DNA of 64,000 bases from Oscillospiraceae bacterium (lineage in GTDB: Bacteria > Bacillota > Clostridia > Oscillospirales > Acutalibacteraceae). The notes beneath the pieces were generated by a model. The model had not been told where the DNA came from. It saw only the letters and a list, made by a program, of their open reading frames with translations, and made no database searches. The DNA lies in contig SVOQ01000004.1 of assembly GCA_015066345.1 (NCBI GenBank), positions 1-64,000 on the forward strand, given 5' to 3'. Position numbers and translations under genes: made by a program. This document shows positions 24,622 to 33,147 of this stretch, in pieces; position 1 is the first letter of the stretch, and the number at the start of each line of letters is the position of its first letter.

Positions 24622-27600
24622 ATGACAGGTGCTTATTTTACAGACAGTTTCCGTTCAATAAAACGAACTTTCAGTCGTTTTGCTTCCATTATAGCGATAG
24701 TTGCAATGGGTAGCGGATTGTTCTGTGGTCTTAATGCCGTAGGTCCCGATATGGTGAATACGGCGGCTGAATATTATGACGAGTACAATCTTATGGATTT
24801 AAGATTACAGTCATACCTCGGTCTTTATGAAGCGGACCTTGAGCAGGTTCGTCAGATTGAGGGCGTCAAAGCCGTACAAGGTGCTAAATTCGTTGACGGT
24901 TATGTTCAGGTTAAAAATGATAAAGAGGAATATGAGGGTATAGTTGATATCGACGGCTCCGAACTTACCGTAAGAGTTATGGGTGTCGATCTGGATAAAG
25001 CCGTTGCTTTCCAGAATGGTGCCGATGACCCCAACTATATCAACCGTCTTAAACTTTTAAGAGACGGCGAACTTAAAGAGGGTAGGTATCCTCACGCTCC
25101 CAACGAATGCGTAGTTACTTGTAGCGGTCTTACAACTCCCGAACAGTTTGTTATCGGTAACACTATTAAAGTTGTTGGTGATGACGAAGATATTTCTTAT
25201 TACCTTAAATATGATGAACTTACAATCGTTGGTGTTATCCAGACCCCTTACTGGGTTTCTTACGAACGCGGTGTTACTACGGCGGGTAGCGGTAAGTTAG
25301 GTGACTTCGTTTATATTAATAACGATGCCTTTACCGATAAAATTACATATTACAGTGAGGCTTACATCACCCTTGAGGGTGCCGATGAATATGAAGCCTA
25401 TTCGGATGAATATGATGAATTCGTTGACTCTATGCGTCAGAAAATTGCCGAAAAAGCCGAAAGTATCGCGGCAATACGCAGGGCACAACTTCTTGTAGGT
25501 CTTGAACAACGGGTTAATGACGGTAAAGTTAAAATTGATAGTGCGGAAGCCTCTGTTAATGTTAAATTAGAAGAGGGTCGCAAACAACTCCAGGAACTTT
25601 ACGAGTTGGAAAAAACCGGTGAACAACAATTGGCGGAAGCTCAGAAGCTTATGGACGAGGAATACGCCAAGGTTCAGGGTCAGTTACAGTCGGGCAGTAA
25701 TGAATATCTTGCCGCGGTAAATGAATATAACTCAAAGATTACCGCCGTTTCTAACGGTCAGGTGGAACTTGCCAATAAAGAAACTGAGTACAACAATAAA
25801 AAGGCTCAGGCTGATGCGGCTAAGAAACAACTTGACGATGCCAATGTTCAGTTGACTATTGCCGAGAAAGAAATAAAGTACATCGGTACACTTATTTCTA
25901 CAACTCAGAGCACCTTGGAAACTCTTGAAGAAAATCAGGATGTTGCACAGAGTGATCTGGACCTTGACGCAATGGCGGAACGACTTAAAGAAACCAACCC
26001 CGAACTTGCGGCTATGCTTCTTGCGGCGTCCGACCTTACGGCTCAGGGTATGGCGGCGGATGCCATTGTTGAAGTAGACCAACTTCTTACGCAATACGAA
26101 AAAGAACTTGCAGTAGCTCAGGTTGAATATAACAAAGGTAAGGCACAGTATGACAGTAGTTATGCGGAATGGGAAAAAGCCGATGCTCAGCTTAAAAGTG
26201 CTAACCTTCAGTTAACGGCGGCTAAAAATCAACTTCAGGATGCCGAAAAACAACTTGAGGCATATAAAGAAAAAATACAGTCAAGCGGTAACCAACTTCA
26301 GTTTGGTGCAATTGAAGCCCAGACAAAATATATGACCGCACAGGCAACTCTTGCCCTTAAAATGACTCAGTTCCAGAATATTAAGGATACTATTGCCGCG
26401 GCGGAACTTCAGTTTGAAGCCGCAGAAAAAGAGGCAAACCAGAAACTTGGTGTTGTAAAAACTGAGTATCAGAAGGGTGAAAGCCTTCTTCATAATATTA
26501 AAGAGGGCGTTGGTTGGAGCGTTTACACAAGACACGATAGCCCCGGTTATACCGGTTACGGTCAGGCGGCGGCTAATATGGTTCGTCTTGCGTACATTTT
26601 CCCCACATTCTTCTTCATAGTTTCAACTATGGTTTGTCTTACTACCTTAACCCGAATGGTTGAGGAGGAGAGAACACAACTGGGTACATTAAAAGCTCTT
26701 GGTTATTCAAATAAAATGATTTCGGGTAAATACCTGCTTTATGCTGCAATGGCAAGTTCAGTCGGCGTGGTATTAGGTATTGTTTTAGGTTTCATTTTTG
26801 TGCCGATGATAATATGTGCCGCCTGGGGCATAATGTACGAAATGCCAAGTACTATATTGAGCTTTATGCCCTTGTATCTTGTACTCGGTGTGGTTATTTC
26901 CTTGGGTTCAACAATGCTTGCGGCGTACCTTGCTTGTCGAAAAGAACTTGCGGCAGTACCGTCGGTACTTATGAGACCCAAGCCGCCTAAGGCAGGTAAG
27001 CGAGTATTCTTTGAGAATATCGACTTTATCTGGAAGAAACTCAGTTTCACATCCAAAGTTACCGTGCGTAACCTTTTCAGAAACAAAAAACGTTTCCTTG
27101 TAACGGTTATCGGTATTGCGGGATGTACGGCGTTGCTCCTTGCGGCGTTCGGATTACGTGACTCCATCAGCGGTGTTATTGATAACCAGTATGGTGAGGG
27201 TACGGGTATTGCTCAGTACGATTTCCAGGTTGTTCTTGAGGACGGTCAGGCTAATTATAACGACAGTGAAATTGTTGCGGATATAAATGCCGTTGATAAT
27301 CTCGAGAAGTCAATGCTCGGTTATCTTAAGGTTTGTAAGGGTTACTCCGACAGAACCGATAAAGAGATGGAAATAGATATTCTTGTTCCCGAGAATCCTG
27401 CAACAATGGGCGAGTTTATAAATCTTAAACTTAACGATAAGCCCATTCCGTTAACGGACGAAGGTGCGGTTATTTCCAAAAAACTCGCGGATAAAACCGA
27501 TACGAAAATCGGTGACCTTATGACCGTTTCCTGGACGGAAGGCTCAAAAACCGCCGAGTATCAGGTTAAGGTTACGGGAATTGTAGATAACTACGCATTC

Positions 27601-28206
27601 CATTATGTATATATGACTCCCTATTATTACAGTCAGGTAACGGGTACTACACTTACTTATAACTACCTTTTCTGTAAGATTGCGGACGGTATGGAGCAGG
27701 GACAGAAGATACAGCTTGAAAACACAATTAACGATATGAAGGGTGTAAGCGGTTCGGTATTTACCACCGTAGTTATCGAGAACTTCAATAATATTATTGA
27801 AACCCTCAACCTCGTTATTTTACTTTTCATAGTTGCGGCTATGGCTCTCGCAATTGTAGTTTTATATAACCTTAATAATATCAATGTTAACGAGCGAATA
27901 AGAGAACTTGCTACTCTTAAGGTTCTCGGTTTCTACAACGGTGAGGTTTCCGCGTACATTTATCGTGAAAATGTTATTCTGACATTTATCGGCGTAGTAC
28001 TTGGATTATTCCTTGGTATACCGTTAAATATTGCGGTTATCGGCGTAGTTGATATTGATACGCTTACATTTAAAACAAGACTTGAACCTCAGAGTTTCCT
28101 TATTGCAGTAGTATTTACCGCGTTACTTGCAGTACTTGTTAACGTGATAATGCACTTTAAACTTAAGAAAATCAGTATGGTTGAGTCACTTAAATCAGTT
28201 GAATAA
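24622..28206 (+). CDS. FtsX-like ABC permease with giant extracellular coiled coil
   Basis: 1194-aa permease. Membrane helix 1 is near residue 20-40, and two FtsX domains (about 655-790 and 1060-1190) each have three helices. Between helix 1 and the first FtsX domain lies a folded region (about 45-285) and then about 330 residues of Ala/Gln/Glu/Lys-rich heptad sequence (about 290-620, for example AEKQLEAYKEKIQ). A second soluble region lies between the FtsX domains. The coiled coil is unusual in size and could span the wall or hold a partner protein. It forms an exporter with the preceding ATPase; substrate unknown. Confidence 0.92.
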   Translation: MTGAYFTDSFRSIKRTFSRFASIIAIVAMGSGLFCGLNAVGPDMVNTAAEYYDEYNLMDLRLQSYLGLYEADLEQVRQIEGVKAVQGAKFVDGYVQVKNDKEEYEGIVDIDGSELTVRVMGVDLDKAVAFQNGADDPNYINRLKLLRDGELKEGRYPHAPNECVVTCSGLTTPEQFVIGNTIKVVGDDEDISYYLKYDELTIVGVIQTPYWVSYERGVTTAGSGKLGDFVYINNDAFTDKITYYSEAYITLEGADEYEAYSDEYDEFVDSMRQKIAEKAESIAAIRRAQLLVGLEQRVNDGKVKIDSAEASVNVKLEEGRKQLQELYELEKTGEQQLAEAQKLMDEEYAKVQGQLQSGSNEYLAAVNEYNSKITAVSNGQVELANKETEYNNKKAQADAAKKQLDDANVQLTIAEKEIKYIGTLISTTQSTLETLEENQDVAQSDLDLDAMAERLKETNPELAAMLLAASDLTAQGMAADAIVEVDQLLTQYEKELAVAQVEYNKGKAQYDSSYAEWEKADAQLKSANLQLTAAKNQLQDAEKQLEAYKEKIQSSGNQLQFGAIEAQTKYMTAQATLALKMTQFQNIKDTIAAAELQFEAAEKEANQKLGVVKTEYQKGESLLHNIKEGVGWSVYTRHDSPGYTGYGQAAANMVRLAYIFPTFFFIVSTMVCLTTLTRMVEEERTQLGTLKALGYSNKMISGKYLLYAAMASSVGVVLGIVLGFIFVPMIICAAWGIMYEMPSTILSFMPLYLVLGVVISLGSTMLAAYLACRKELAAVPSVLMRPKPPKAGKRVFFENIDFIWKKLSFTSKVTVRNLFRNKKRFLVTVIGIAGCTALLLAAFGLRDSISGVIDNQYGEGTGIAQYDFQVVLEDGQANYNDSEIVADINAVDNLEKSMLGYLKVCKGYSDRTDKEMEIDILVPENPATMGEFINLKLNDKPIPLTDEGAVISKKLADKTDTKIGDLMTVSWTEGSKTAEYQVKVTGIVDNYAFHYVYMTPYYYSQVTGTTLTYNYLFCKIADGMEQGQKIQLENTINDMKGVSGSVFTTVVIENFNNIIETLNLVILLFIVAAMALAIVVLYNLNNINVNERIRELATLKVLGFYNGEVSAYIYRENVILTFIGVVLGLFLGIPLNIAVIGVVDIDTLTFKTRLEPQSFLIAVVFTALLAVLVNVIMHFKLKKISMVESLKSVE

Positions 28207-28210
28207 ACAA

Positions 28211-28247
28211 AAAATAATCCCCGCAGAATTCTGCAGGGATTATTTTT
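28211..28247. terminator. Bidirectional terminator
   Basis: AAAATAATCCC-GCAGAATTCTGC-AGGGATTATTTT with T/A runs on both strands, between the convergent ABC permease and TetR genes. Confidence 0.9.
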
Positions 28248-28254
28248 TGTTGAG

Positions 28255-28875
28255 TTATTTTTTGGTTGATTTATAATCGATATATAAATCCTTGGTTTTG
28301 GTAGCACCGTTTATGTAGATGTTAGCAAAGAATAGTGCAAGTTCCTCCGTGGGTATCTGCATACCGTCATTCATCCAATCTATAAGTACACCCGTAACTG
28401 CCGTAAGTACAAAACTTGTCGAATAACGGGCGGGGTTGGTTTCGTCGAAAACTGTCCTTGTATCAGGAATACTTTTCAACATAAGGTAACGGAGTTGCTG
28501 ATAAAGGTGGTTGTCAGCATCGTGGTTTATAATAAAACGGCAAAGGGACTCGTTTTCCTTACAAACTATAAGTACTTTGTTTGCGTATTCCGCAAAACCC
28601 TCAACTGTTGTAAATGAAACTTCAGATTCACCGAGGGTTTTTTCGAAAGTCCGGTATGCCTCGTTTTGTATCTGTCGGAGCATATCGTGAATATCGTTGT
28701 AATAAAAATAAAACGTTGCTCGGTTAACATCCGCAAGTGTGGTTAACTCGGTAACGGTAATCTGGTTAATGTTTTTGGTTTCCAAAAGTTCAAAAAGGGC
28801 ATCTTTTAAAGCCTTTGTTGTTCTTTTAACACGTCTGTCAGTGTGGTTGAGGCGACGTTTATTTTCATTTGACAA
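28255..28875 (-). CDS. TetR/AcrR-family transcriptional regulator
   Basis: 206-aa repressor-type protein. The N-terminal helix-turn-helix (about 12-60: TTKALKDALFELLETKNINQITVTELTTLADVNR in two adjoining helices, then ATFYFYYNDI) is classical TetR. The all-helical C-terminal part resembles the dihydroxyacetone-kinase-regulator-like subgroup. It is convergent with the ABC operon and may regulate it, but no palindromic site was recognised near either promoter. Confidence 0.88.
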   Translation of the reverse strand: MSNENKRRLNHTDRRVKRTTKALKDALFELLETKNINQITVTELTTLADVNRATFYFYYNDIHDMLRQIQNEAYRTFEKTLGESEVSFTTVEGFAEYANKVLIVCKENESLCRFIINHDADNHLYQQLRYLMLKSIPDTRTVFDETNPARYSTSFVLTAVTGVLIDWMNDGMQIPTEELALFFANIYINGATKTKDLYIDYKSTKK

Positions 28876-28973
28876 AATCCCACATCCTCGCTACGTATTT
28901 TGCAATATTTTATCATATTTAGAAATATAAATCAAGGGTTTTTGTCAAAAAAGAAAAAAGTTTGAGGGTAAAT

Positions 28974-29009
28974 AAAAACTACGGCTACCCCGCAGGAGAG
29001 CCGTAGTTA
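28974..29009 (-). terminator. Terminator of the PHP gene
   Basis: ACTACGGCT / AGCCGTAGT stem with a T-rich tract on the reverse strand. It overlaps the stop codon of the PHP-domain gene. Confidence 0.75.
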
Positions 29010-29687
29010 TTCGCAAACAGTACCATTTTTGATTAATTTGAAATTACCGGTTTTAAGTATTCTGATTAAATCTTCATTGGTTTTAACAGGTGTGTCCGTA
29101 ACGATGCCGCCAAGACCTACACCGGTCTTTCTGTGGCAGTCACTTCCGCTTATTCTTATGGCTGCGTTAATTTCATCCGCCCATTTTTCTGAGTTTAAAT
29201 TAGCCTCGGGAGAAGCCTTGCCGTTATAAATCTCGGTGCCGTCAAGGTAGGGGTGATTTTTTCTTGAAATAAAATCCCTGAATGGGTGTGCCTGTAAAAT
29301 AAGGCAACCTTTTTCGTGGAATATTTTACTTGCTTTTTTAATGTAAAGGGATAAAAGGAAGGGAAGTTCATATAACATTTCTTCGGTTATACCGTAAATA
29401 AGGTAGTCATTTACTGTTAAATGAAAACGGAGTTCCATTCCCAAAAGTACGGTGAAGTTTTCATCACTGTATTTTTTTGCCTCACGGTATGCTCTCAGAT
29501 AGTGGTCAATAGCCCTTTTTTTACTGAAAAAATCGGGTAAATCAAATGTCATTGGTGAGTAGTGGTCTGTAAGCACGATGCCCGAGTAACCCGCATCTTT
29601 ATATAATTCTACTAATTCTTTAATATCCAATTGACCGCAACGGCTGACAAGTTTTGTGTGGCAATGGGTTTCGTATTTGTATTGCAT
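29007..29687 (-). CDS. PHP-domain metal-dependent phosphoesterase
   Basis: 226-aa protein of the polymerase-and-histidinol-phosphatase superfamily. Metal ligands are visible in ETHCHTKLVS (residues 6-15), VLTDHYS (about 39-45), a central Glu in LLGMELRFH, LQAHPFR (about 140), and SGSDCHR near 190. The substrate is probably a small phosphoester or nucleotide, which cannot be narrowed down. GAGGAG is found shortly before the ATG. Single gene. Confidence 0.87.
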   Translation of the reverse strand: MQYKYETHCHTKLVSRCGQLDIKELVELYKDAGYSGIVLTDHYSPMTFDLPDFFSKKRAIDHYLRAYREAKKYSDENFTVLLGMELRFHLTVNDYLIYGITEEMLYELPFLLSLYIKKASKIFHEKGCLILQAHPFRDFISRKNHPYLDGTEIYNGKASPEANLNSEKWADEINAAIRISGSDCHRKTGVGLGGIVTDTPVKTNEDLIRILKTGNFKLIKNGTVCE

Positions 29688-29833
29688 AATATCTCCTCGG
29701 TGTTATTTCAACTCGGTTATTATATAATAAACGGATGTTCTTGGCAACTCGTTTTGTGATTTTTTTAAAATTGTTAATATTTTCTTGAAATTTTCTTTTG
29801 TCTATTGTATTATTTTCCTAAGGAGTGATAAAT

Positions 29834-30685
29834 ATGGGCTTTTTTGAAAGTATATTGGCTTTTTTAGTAGCCGTTTGTATGGTGTTTACGAGTTTTATGG
29901 ATTACGGTACACCCGAATCCACTAAGGAAGTTGAACTTATAAAAGAAGAAAAAATGGTTCTTGACGCTGCTATGTATGCGGGTCAGGGTATTACAACCGA
30001 CGGTGAGTATTATTATACATCGGGCTCTTTGACTGCGTTCGGTGTTGCGGGACTTGCTAAATGGGAAGCAGATACTTTTGAACAAGTTGCAGTTAATGAA
30101 AAGGCAATCCCTCAAAAATATATTGACGCTCACGATACTGACCATATTGGTGGTATCAGTTACTATGACGGTAAAATTTATGCCGCAGTTGAAAATGAAT
30201 CCGAGGATGTTAATCTCATCATTACCTACGATTGTGAAACACTCGAGGCTGTGGATTGTTATGTAGTACGCACCGACCTTTTAGTTGACGGTATTCCGTG
30301 GTGTGCAGTGGATGCAGATAACGGCTATCTCTATTGCTCACCCTTTAATGAAACTGATTATATTATAGCGTGTGATCTTGAAACTATGGAGTTTTCACAT
30401 ATAATTGAACTCTCCGAAACTGTTTACCGTATTCAGGGCGGCGAGGTTTACGACGGTGTGCTTTATCTCTCAAATGACGCTGAATCAGGTAGTGACAGAA
30501 TCCTTACTGTTGATATCGCAACGGGCGAGGTGGATACACTCTGTAAACGCTCATTACCTTCATTAGCGGGTAACGAGGCAGAGGGCATTACAATCTACCC
30601 CATGGATGACGGTACATTCATCCACGTTCTTGACTACGACAAAACCGTAGGTGTGTACGTGAGACACTATAAATTAGCTGAATAA
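29834..30685 (+). CDS. Predicted exported beta-propeller-like protein
   Basis: 283-aa protein of unknown function. An N-terminal hydrophobic stretch (about 4-22) could be a signal anchor. The rest has repeating short strands around Tyr/Asp (GEYYYTSGSL, GISYYDGKIYAA, CAVDADNGYLYC, GGEVYDGVLYLS, EGITIYPMDDG), like blades of a propeller of the YncE or six-bladed type. The ATG at 29834 is preferred over GTG at 29825, because AGGAG at 29821-29825 is then at the right distance. It has its own terminator. Confidence 0.7.
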   Translation: MGFFESILAFLVAVCMVFTSFMDYGTPESTKEVELIKEEKMVLDAAMYAGQGITTDGEYYYTSGSLTAFGVAGLAKWEADTFEQVAVNEKAIPQKYIDAHDTDHIGGISYYDGKIYAAVENESEDVNLIITYDCETLEAVDCYVVRTDLLVDGIPWCAVDADNGYLYCSPFNETDYIIACDLETMEFSHIIELSETVYRIQGGEVYDGVLYLSNDAESGSDRILTVDIATGEVDTLCKRSLPSLAGNEAEGITIYPMDDGTFIHVLDYDKTVGVYVRHYKLAE

Positions 30686-30687
30686 TA

Positions 30688-30722
30688 AAAAGTCCGTTTG
30701 CCTTTAGGGTGAACGGACTTTA
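30688..30722 (+). terminator. Rho-independent terminator
   Basis: AAAGTCCGTT / AACGGACTTT stem closing on a TGCC/GGGT-like inner part, after the propeller-like gene. Confidence 0.75.
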
Positions 30723-30737
30723 TCTTACAAAATCTTA
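30722..30737. promoter_or_regulatory. Candidate response-regulator binding site (upstream copy)
   Basis: TCTTAC-AAAA-TCTTAA gives two TCTTAM half-sites with 10-bp periodicity, typical for PhoB-family tandem binding. A matching site is at 33037-33052 before the ABC genes of the same module. Confidence 0.5.
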
Positions 30738-30784
30738 ATTTGATTTATTCACTGCTGTATGTTATCATTTAAATGGTGATAAAT

Positions 30785-31447
30785 ATGGCAGTGAAAATTC
30801 TTGTAACTGAAGATGATGTGTTCCTTCGTGACGGGCTTTGTGAAATGCTCAAAAAGGAAGGCTATGACGTTGTTACTGCAGGGACAATAGAGGATGCAAA
30901 GGCAAGTTTTTTAAAAGAAAACTTTAACCTTATAATCCTTGATGTTATGCTTCCTGACGGTAACGGCTTTGATATGTGCGGCTTCATTCGTTCAAAAAAT
31001 GAGGATGTACCCATACTCTTTTTAACTGCTTGCGATGATGAGGTTCAGGTTGTCCGTGGTCTTGATGCAGGTGCAGATGACTATGTTACTAAACCCTTCA
31101 AACTTCTTGAATTGCTTTCAAGAATCCGTGCTCTTTTAAGAAGAAACAAATCTACTGTTTACAGTTGTGAAAACATTGTTATTGATATAAACACAATGAC
31201 TGTTAAAAAAGATGGCGAAAATGTTTTTGTTACTCCGACGGAGTTTCAGATTCTTTCTGCACTTATAAGAAACAGCGGTGTTATTGTTACAAGAGCAATT
31301 TTATTAGAAAATATATGGGATGAGGGTGGCTCATACATTGATGACAACACTCTGTCCGTTCATATGAGCCGACTTCGTGAGAAAATCGGTCCTGAGCATA
31401 TCGTTACTGTCAGGGGCATCGGTTACAGATGGGAGGACGGCAAATGA
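30785..31447 (+). CDS. OmpR-family response regulator (Bce-like module)
   Basis: 220-aa regulator. The receiver has TEDDV, the phosphoacceptor Asp in LIILDVMLPDG and Lys in YVTKPFK. The C-terminal winged helix has DDNTLSVHMSRLREKI and GIGYRWE. The ATG at 30785 is taken as start because it begins the beta-1 strand; GTG at 30773 is the alternative. Its stop overlaps the kinase ATG (ATGA). The partner kinase and the FtsX-type transporter downstream resemble peptide-antibiotic sensing modules. Confidence 0.93.
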   Translation: MAVKILVTEDDVFLRDGLCEMLKKEGYDVVTAGTIEDAKASFLKENFNLIILDVMLPDGNGFDMCGFIRSKNEDVPILFLTACDDEVQVVRGLDAGADDYVTKPFKLLELLSRIRALLRRNKSTVYSCENIVIDINTMTVKKDGENVFVTPTEFQILSALIRNSGVIVTRAILLENIWDEGGSYIDDNTLSVHMSRLREKIGPEHIVTVRGIGYRWEDGK

Positions 31448-32349
31448 GTCCTTTAGAAATCTGTTTGATTATTTCTGTTTGCTTATTGCTTCTCGTTGTA
31501 TTGATTTTGAGTATCTTGCTTACAAGCAACAAAAGAAAAGAGAAAAAACTTACTAAAAGCATCAATAAATATCTTGAAAAAGGTGAACTGACAAAATTCA
31601 GTACAAAAGATGATAACTTTGCACCTCTTCAGAATGCGGTTTGCGATTTGGAAAATGCTCTTGAAGTGCAAAAGCAAAACACTGAGTCCGAAACTAAAAA
31701 GAATACGGATTTTATTGCAGATGTTTCTCACCAGTTAAAAACCCCTCTTGCAGGACTTCGTCTTTATCTTGAAATGGATAATGCTCAGAAGCCAACAGAG
31801 CATACAGAAAAAGAGCTTCAGCTTGTAGAGAAAACTGAGGAACTTGTTGCAAAGCTTTTACGCCTTGAAAAGATAAAGAGCGATACATATGTTATGGATT
31901 TTCAGTTTTATGAAATCAGCGAAATCCTTAAAAGTATACTCCTTGATATGAAGCATATTTTCCCTGAAAAGCAGTTCGGTGTTGTCGGCAAAAGCCGAAT
32001 GAGATGCGATAAAGAATGGCTGACAGAAGCCTTGGGGAATGTTATTAAAAACGCCTGCGAGCATACTGATAACAATGGCGAAATCAATATAACTATTGAA
32101 GAAAATGAACGCTCTACAATTATTACTGTTTCCGATAACGGTGGCGGTGTTGATAAAGACGATGTGGGAAAGCTCTTCAAACGATTCCACAGAGCTAAAA
32201 ATGCCAAGCCTCAGAGTGCAGGAATCGGTCTTGCGATTACCAAAGCCATTGTTGAAAAGCATCACGGAACAATCAGTGCCGTGAATTCTGCAAAGGGTCT
32301 TGATGTTATAATGTGCTTTCCGCGTATTGATGGATATCAGGCTATTTGA
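31444..32349 (+). CDS. Histidine kinase with minimal sensor (BceS/intramembrane-type)
   Basis: 301-aa kinase. It has one clear membrane segment (about 4-27) and no extracytoplasmic domain. A linker leads to the phosphoacceptor box FIADVSHQLKTPLAG (about 92-106), then ATPase motifs NVIKNACEH, VSDNGGGVD and AGIGLAITK. GGGAGG at 31431-31436 supports the ATG. Such sensor-poor kinases usually take the signal from a BceAB-like transporter, and one is encoded 0.8 kb downstream beyond an inserted element. Confidence 0.92.
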   Translation: MSPLEICLIISVCLLLLVVLILSILLTSNKRKEKKLTKSINKYLEKGELTKFSTKDDNFAPLQNAVCDLENALEVQKQNTESETKKNTDFIADVSHQLKTPLAGLRLYLEMDNAQKPTEHTEKELQLVEKTEELVAKLLRLEKIKSDTYVMDFQFYEISEILKSILLDMKHIFPEKQFGVVGKSRMRCDKEWLTEALGNVIKNACEHTDNNGEINITIEENERSTIITVSDNGGGVDKDDVGKLFKRFHRAKNAKPQSAGIGLAITKAIVEKHHGTISAVNSAKGLDVIMCFPRIDGYQAI

Positions 32350-32369
32350 TTGCCAAGTATAACTTGGCA

Positions 32370-32546
32370 GCGATATAAATCCTGGCAGATTTGCGATATA
32401 TCTGACGATGCGATATACCTTCGGTGCGATATGTGCCTTACGGCACGAGAAGTAAGGATTTATATCATATCGCATTTGCAAAGCAAATATATCGCAATCG
32501 GCAATATGTCGATTATATCGCATTTTGTGTAAACAAAATATATCGC
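32370..32546 (+). repeat. GCGATAT/hairpin array, left flank of four-helix-bundle gene
   Basis: Forward heptamers GCGATAT at 32370, 32393, 32410 and 32426 alternate with hairpins AAATC/GATTT, ATC-TGAC-GAT, ACC-TTC-GGT and GTGCC-TTAC-GGCAC. After AGGATTTATATC the series turns over: reverse heptamers ATATCGC at 32467, 32489, 32515 and 32540 alternate with ATTTGC-AAA-GCAAAT, AATCG/CGATT and ATTTTGT/ACAAAAT. The array ends 14 bases before the ATG. The forward part is repeated at 32917-32992. Confidence 0.9.
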
Positions 32547-32560
32547 AGAAAGGGAATTTT

Positions 32561-32908
32561 ATGGATAACAAAACAATCAAGGAATTAGCAATAGAGTTAA
32601 CTGTTGAAATAACCACAATTTGCGATAACATAAAAGGACGAAGTGTTTACGTTAATCAACTTTTAAGGGCGTGTTCATCCATAGGTGCAAATTCCCACGA
32701 AGCCAAATACGCTCAAAGTCGTGCTGACTTTATACATAAAATGGAAATTGCATTAAAAGAAACATATGAAACTGAGTATTGGCTTGAAGTGCTTTATAAA
32801 GTTAAATCGTTAGAAGAAGGAGTATATAAGAATCTTAACAGTAAATGTGGCACAATCCGCAGGAAGCTTATTGCATCAATAACAACAGCAAAAAATAATC
32901 AAAAATAA
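32561..32908 (+). CDS. Four-helix-bundle protein, S23/Avd-like
   Basis: 115-aa all-helical protein related to the 23S rRNA intervening-sequence proteins and to Avd, the accessory protein of diversity-generating retroelements. Typical motifs are IKELAIELTVEITT, RACSSIGANSHEAKYA and ALKETYETEYWLEVL. Family members are basic pentameric bundles thought to bind nucleic acid. GAAAGGGA precedes the ATG at 32561. The gene lies between two hairpin arrays and separates a sensor kinase from its transporter genes, as expected of an inserted element. No reverse transcriptase or rRNA gene is near, so it is neither a known DGR nor an rRNA insertion. Confidence 0.85.
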   Translation: MDNKTIKELAIELTVEITTICDNIKGRSVYVNQLLRACSSIGANSHEAKYAQSRADFIHKMEIALKETYETEYWLEVLYKVKSLEEGVYKNLNSKCGTIRRKLIASITTAKNNQK

Positions 32909-32916
32909 ATAGTATG

Positions 32917-32992
32917 GCGATATAAATCCTGACGGATTTGCGATATATCTGACGATGCGATATACCTTCGGTGCGATATGTGCCGTTGGCAC
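32917..32992 (+). repeat. GCGATAT/hairpin array, right flank
   Basis: GCGATAT at 32917, 32940, 32957 and 32973 with hairpins AAATCC-TGAC-GGATTT, ATC-TGAC-GAT, ACC-TTC-GGT and GTGCC-GTT-GGCAC. It is a direct repeat of 32370-32446 with changes mostly in loops. It begins 9 bases after the stop codon. Confidence 0.9.
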
Positions 32993-32997
32993 GATAA

Positions 32998-33036
32998 AAA
33001 CTCTCTCTTTGTAAAATCAAAGAGAGAGTTTTTTTA
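32998..33036 (+). terminator. Rho-independent terminator
   Basis: AACTCTCTCTTTG / CAAAGAGAGAGTT stem followed by a run of T. It separates the four-helix-bundle element from the ABC operon. Confidence 0.9.
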
Positions 33037-33052
33037 TCTTACGAAATCTTAA
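33037..33052. promoter_or_regulatory. Candidate response-regulator binding site (ABC operon copy)
   Basis: TCTTAC-GAAA-TCTTAA matches the site at 30722-30737 except for one base. A TATACT at 33086-33091 could be the -10 box of the operon, and a reversed TTAAGA half-site lies at about 33071. Confidence 0.55.
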
Positions 33053-33147
33053 GATAAAAGTCACCTAAAATTAAGATTGATGTTTTATACTAAAGTCAAC
33101 ATAGAGAATCAGTATTCTCAAAAATCAAATTCAAAGGAGAGTTTTCT

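Noticed and set aside
32370..32992. Diversity-generating retroelement because of the Avd-like protein
   Set aside because: There is no reverse transcriptase, no template/variable repeat pair with adenine-specific changes, and no target protein gene.
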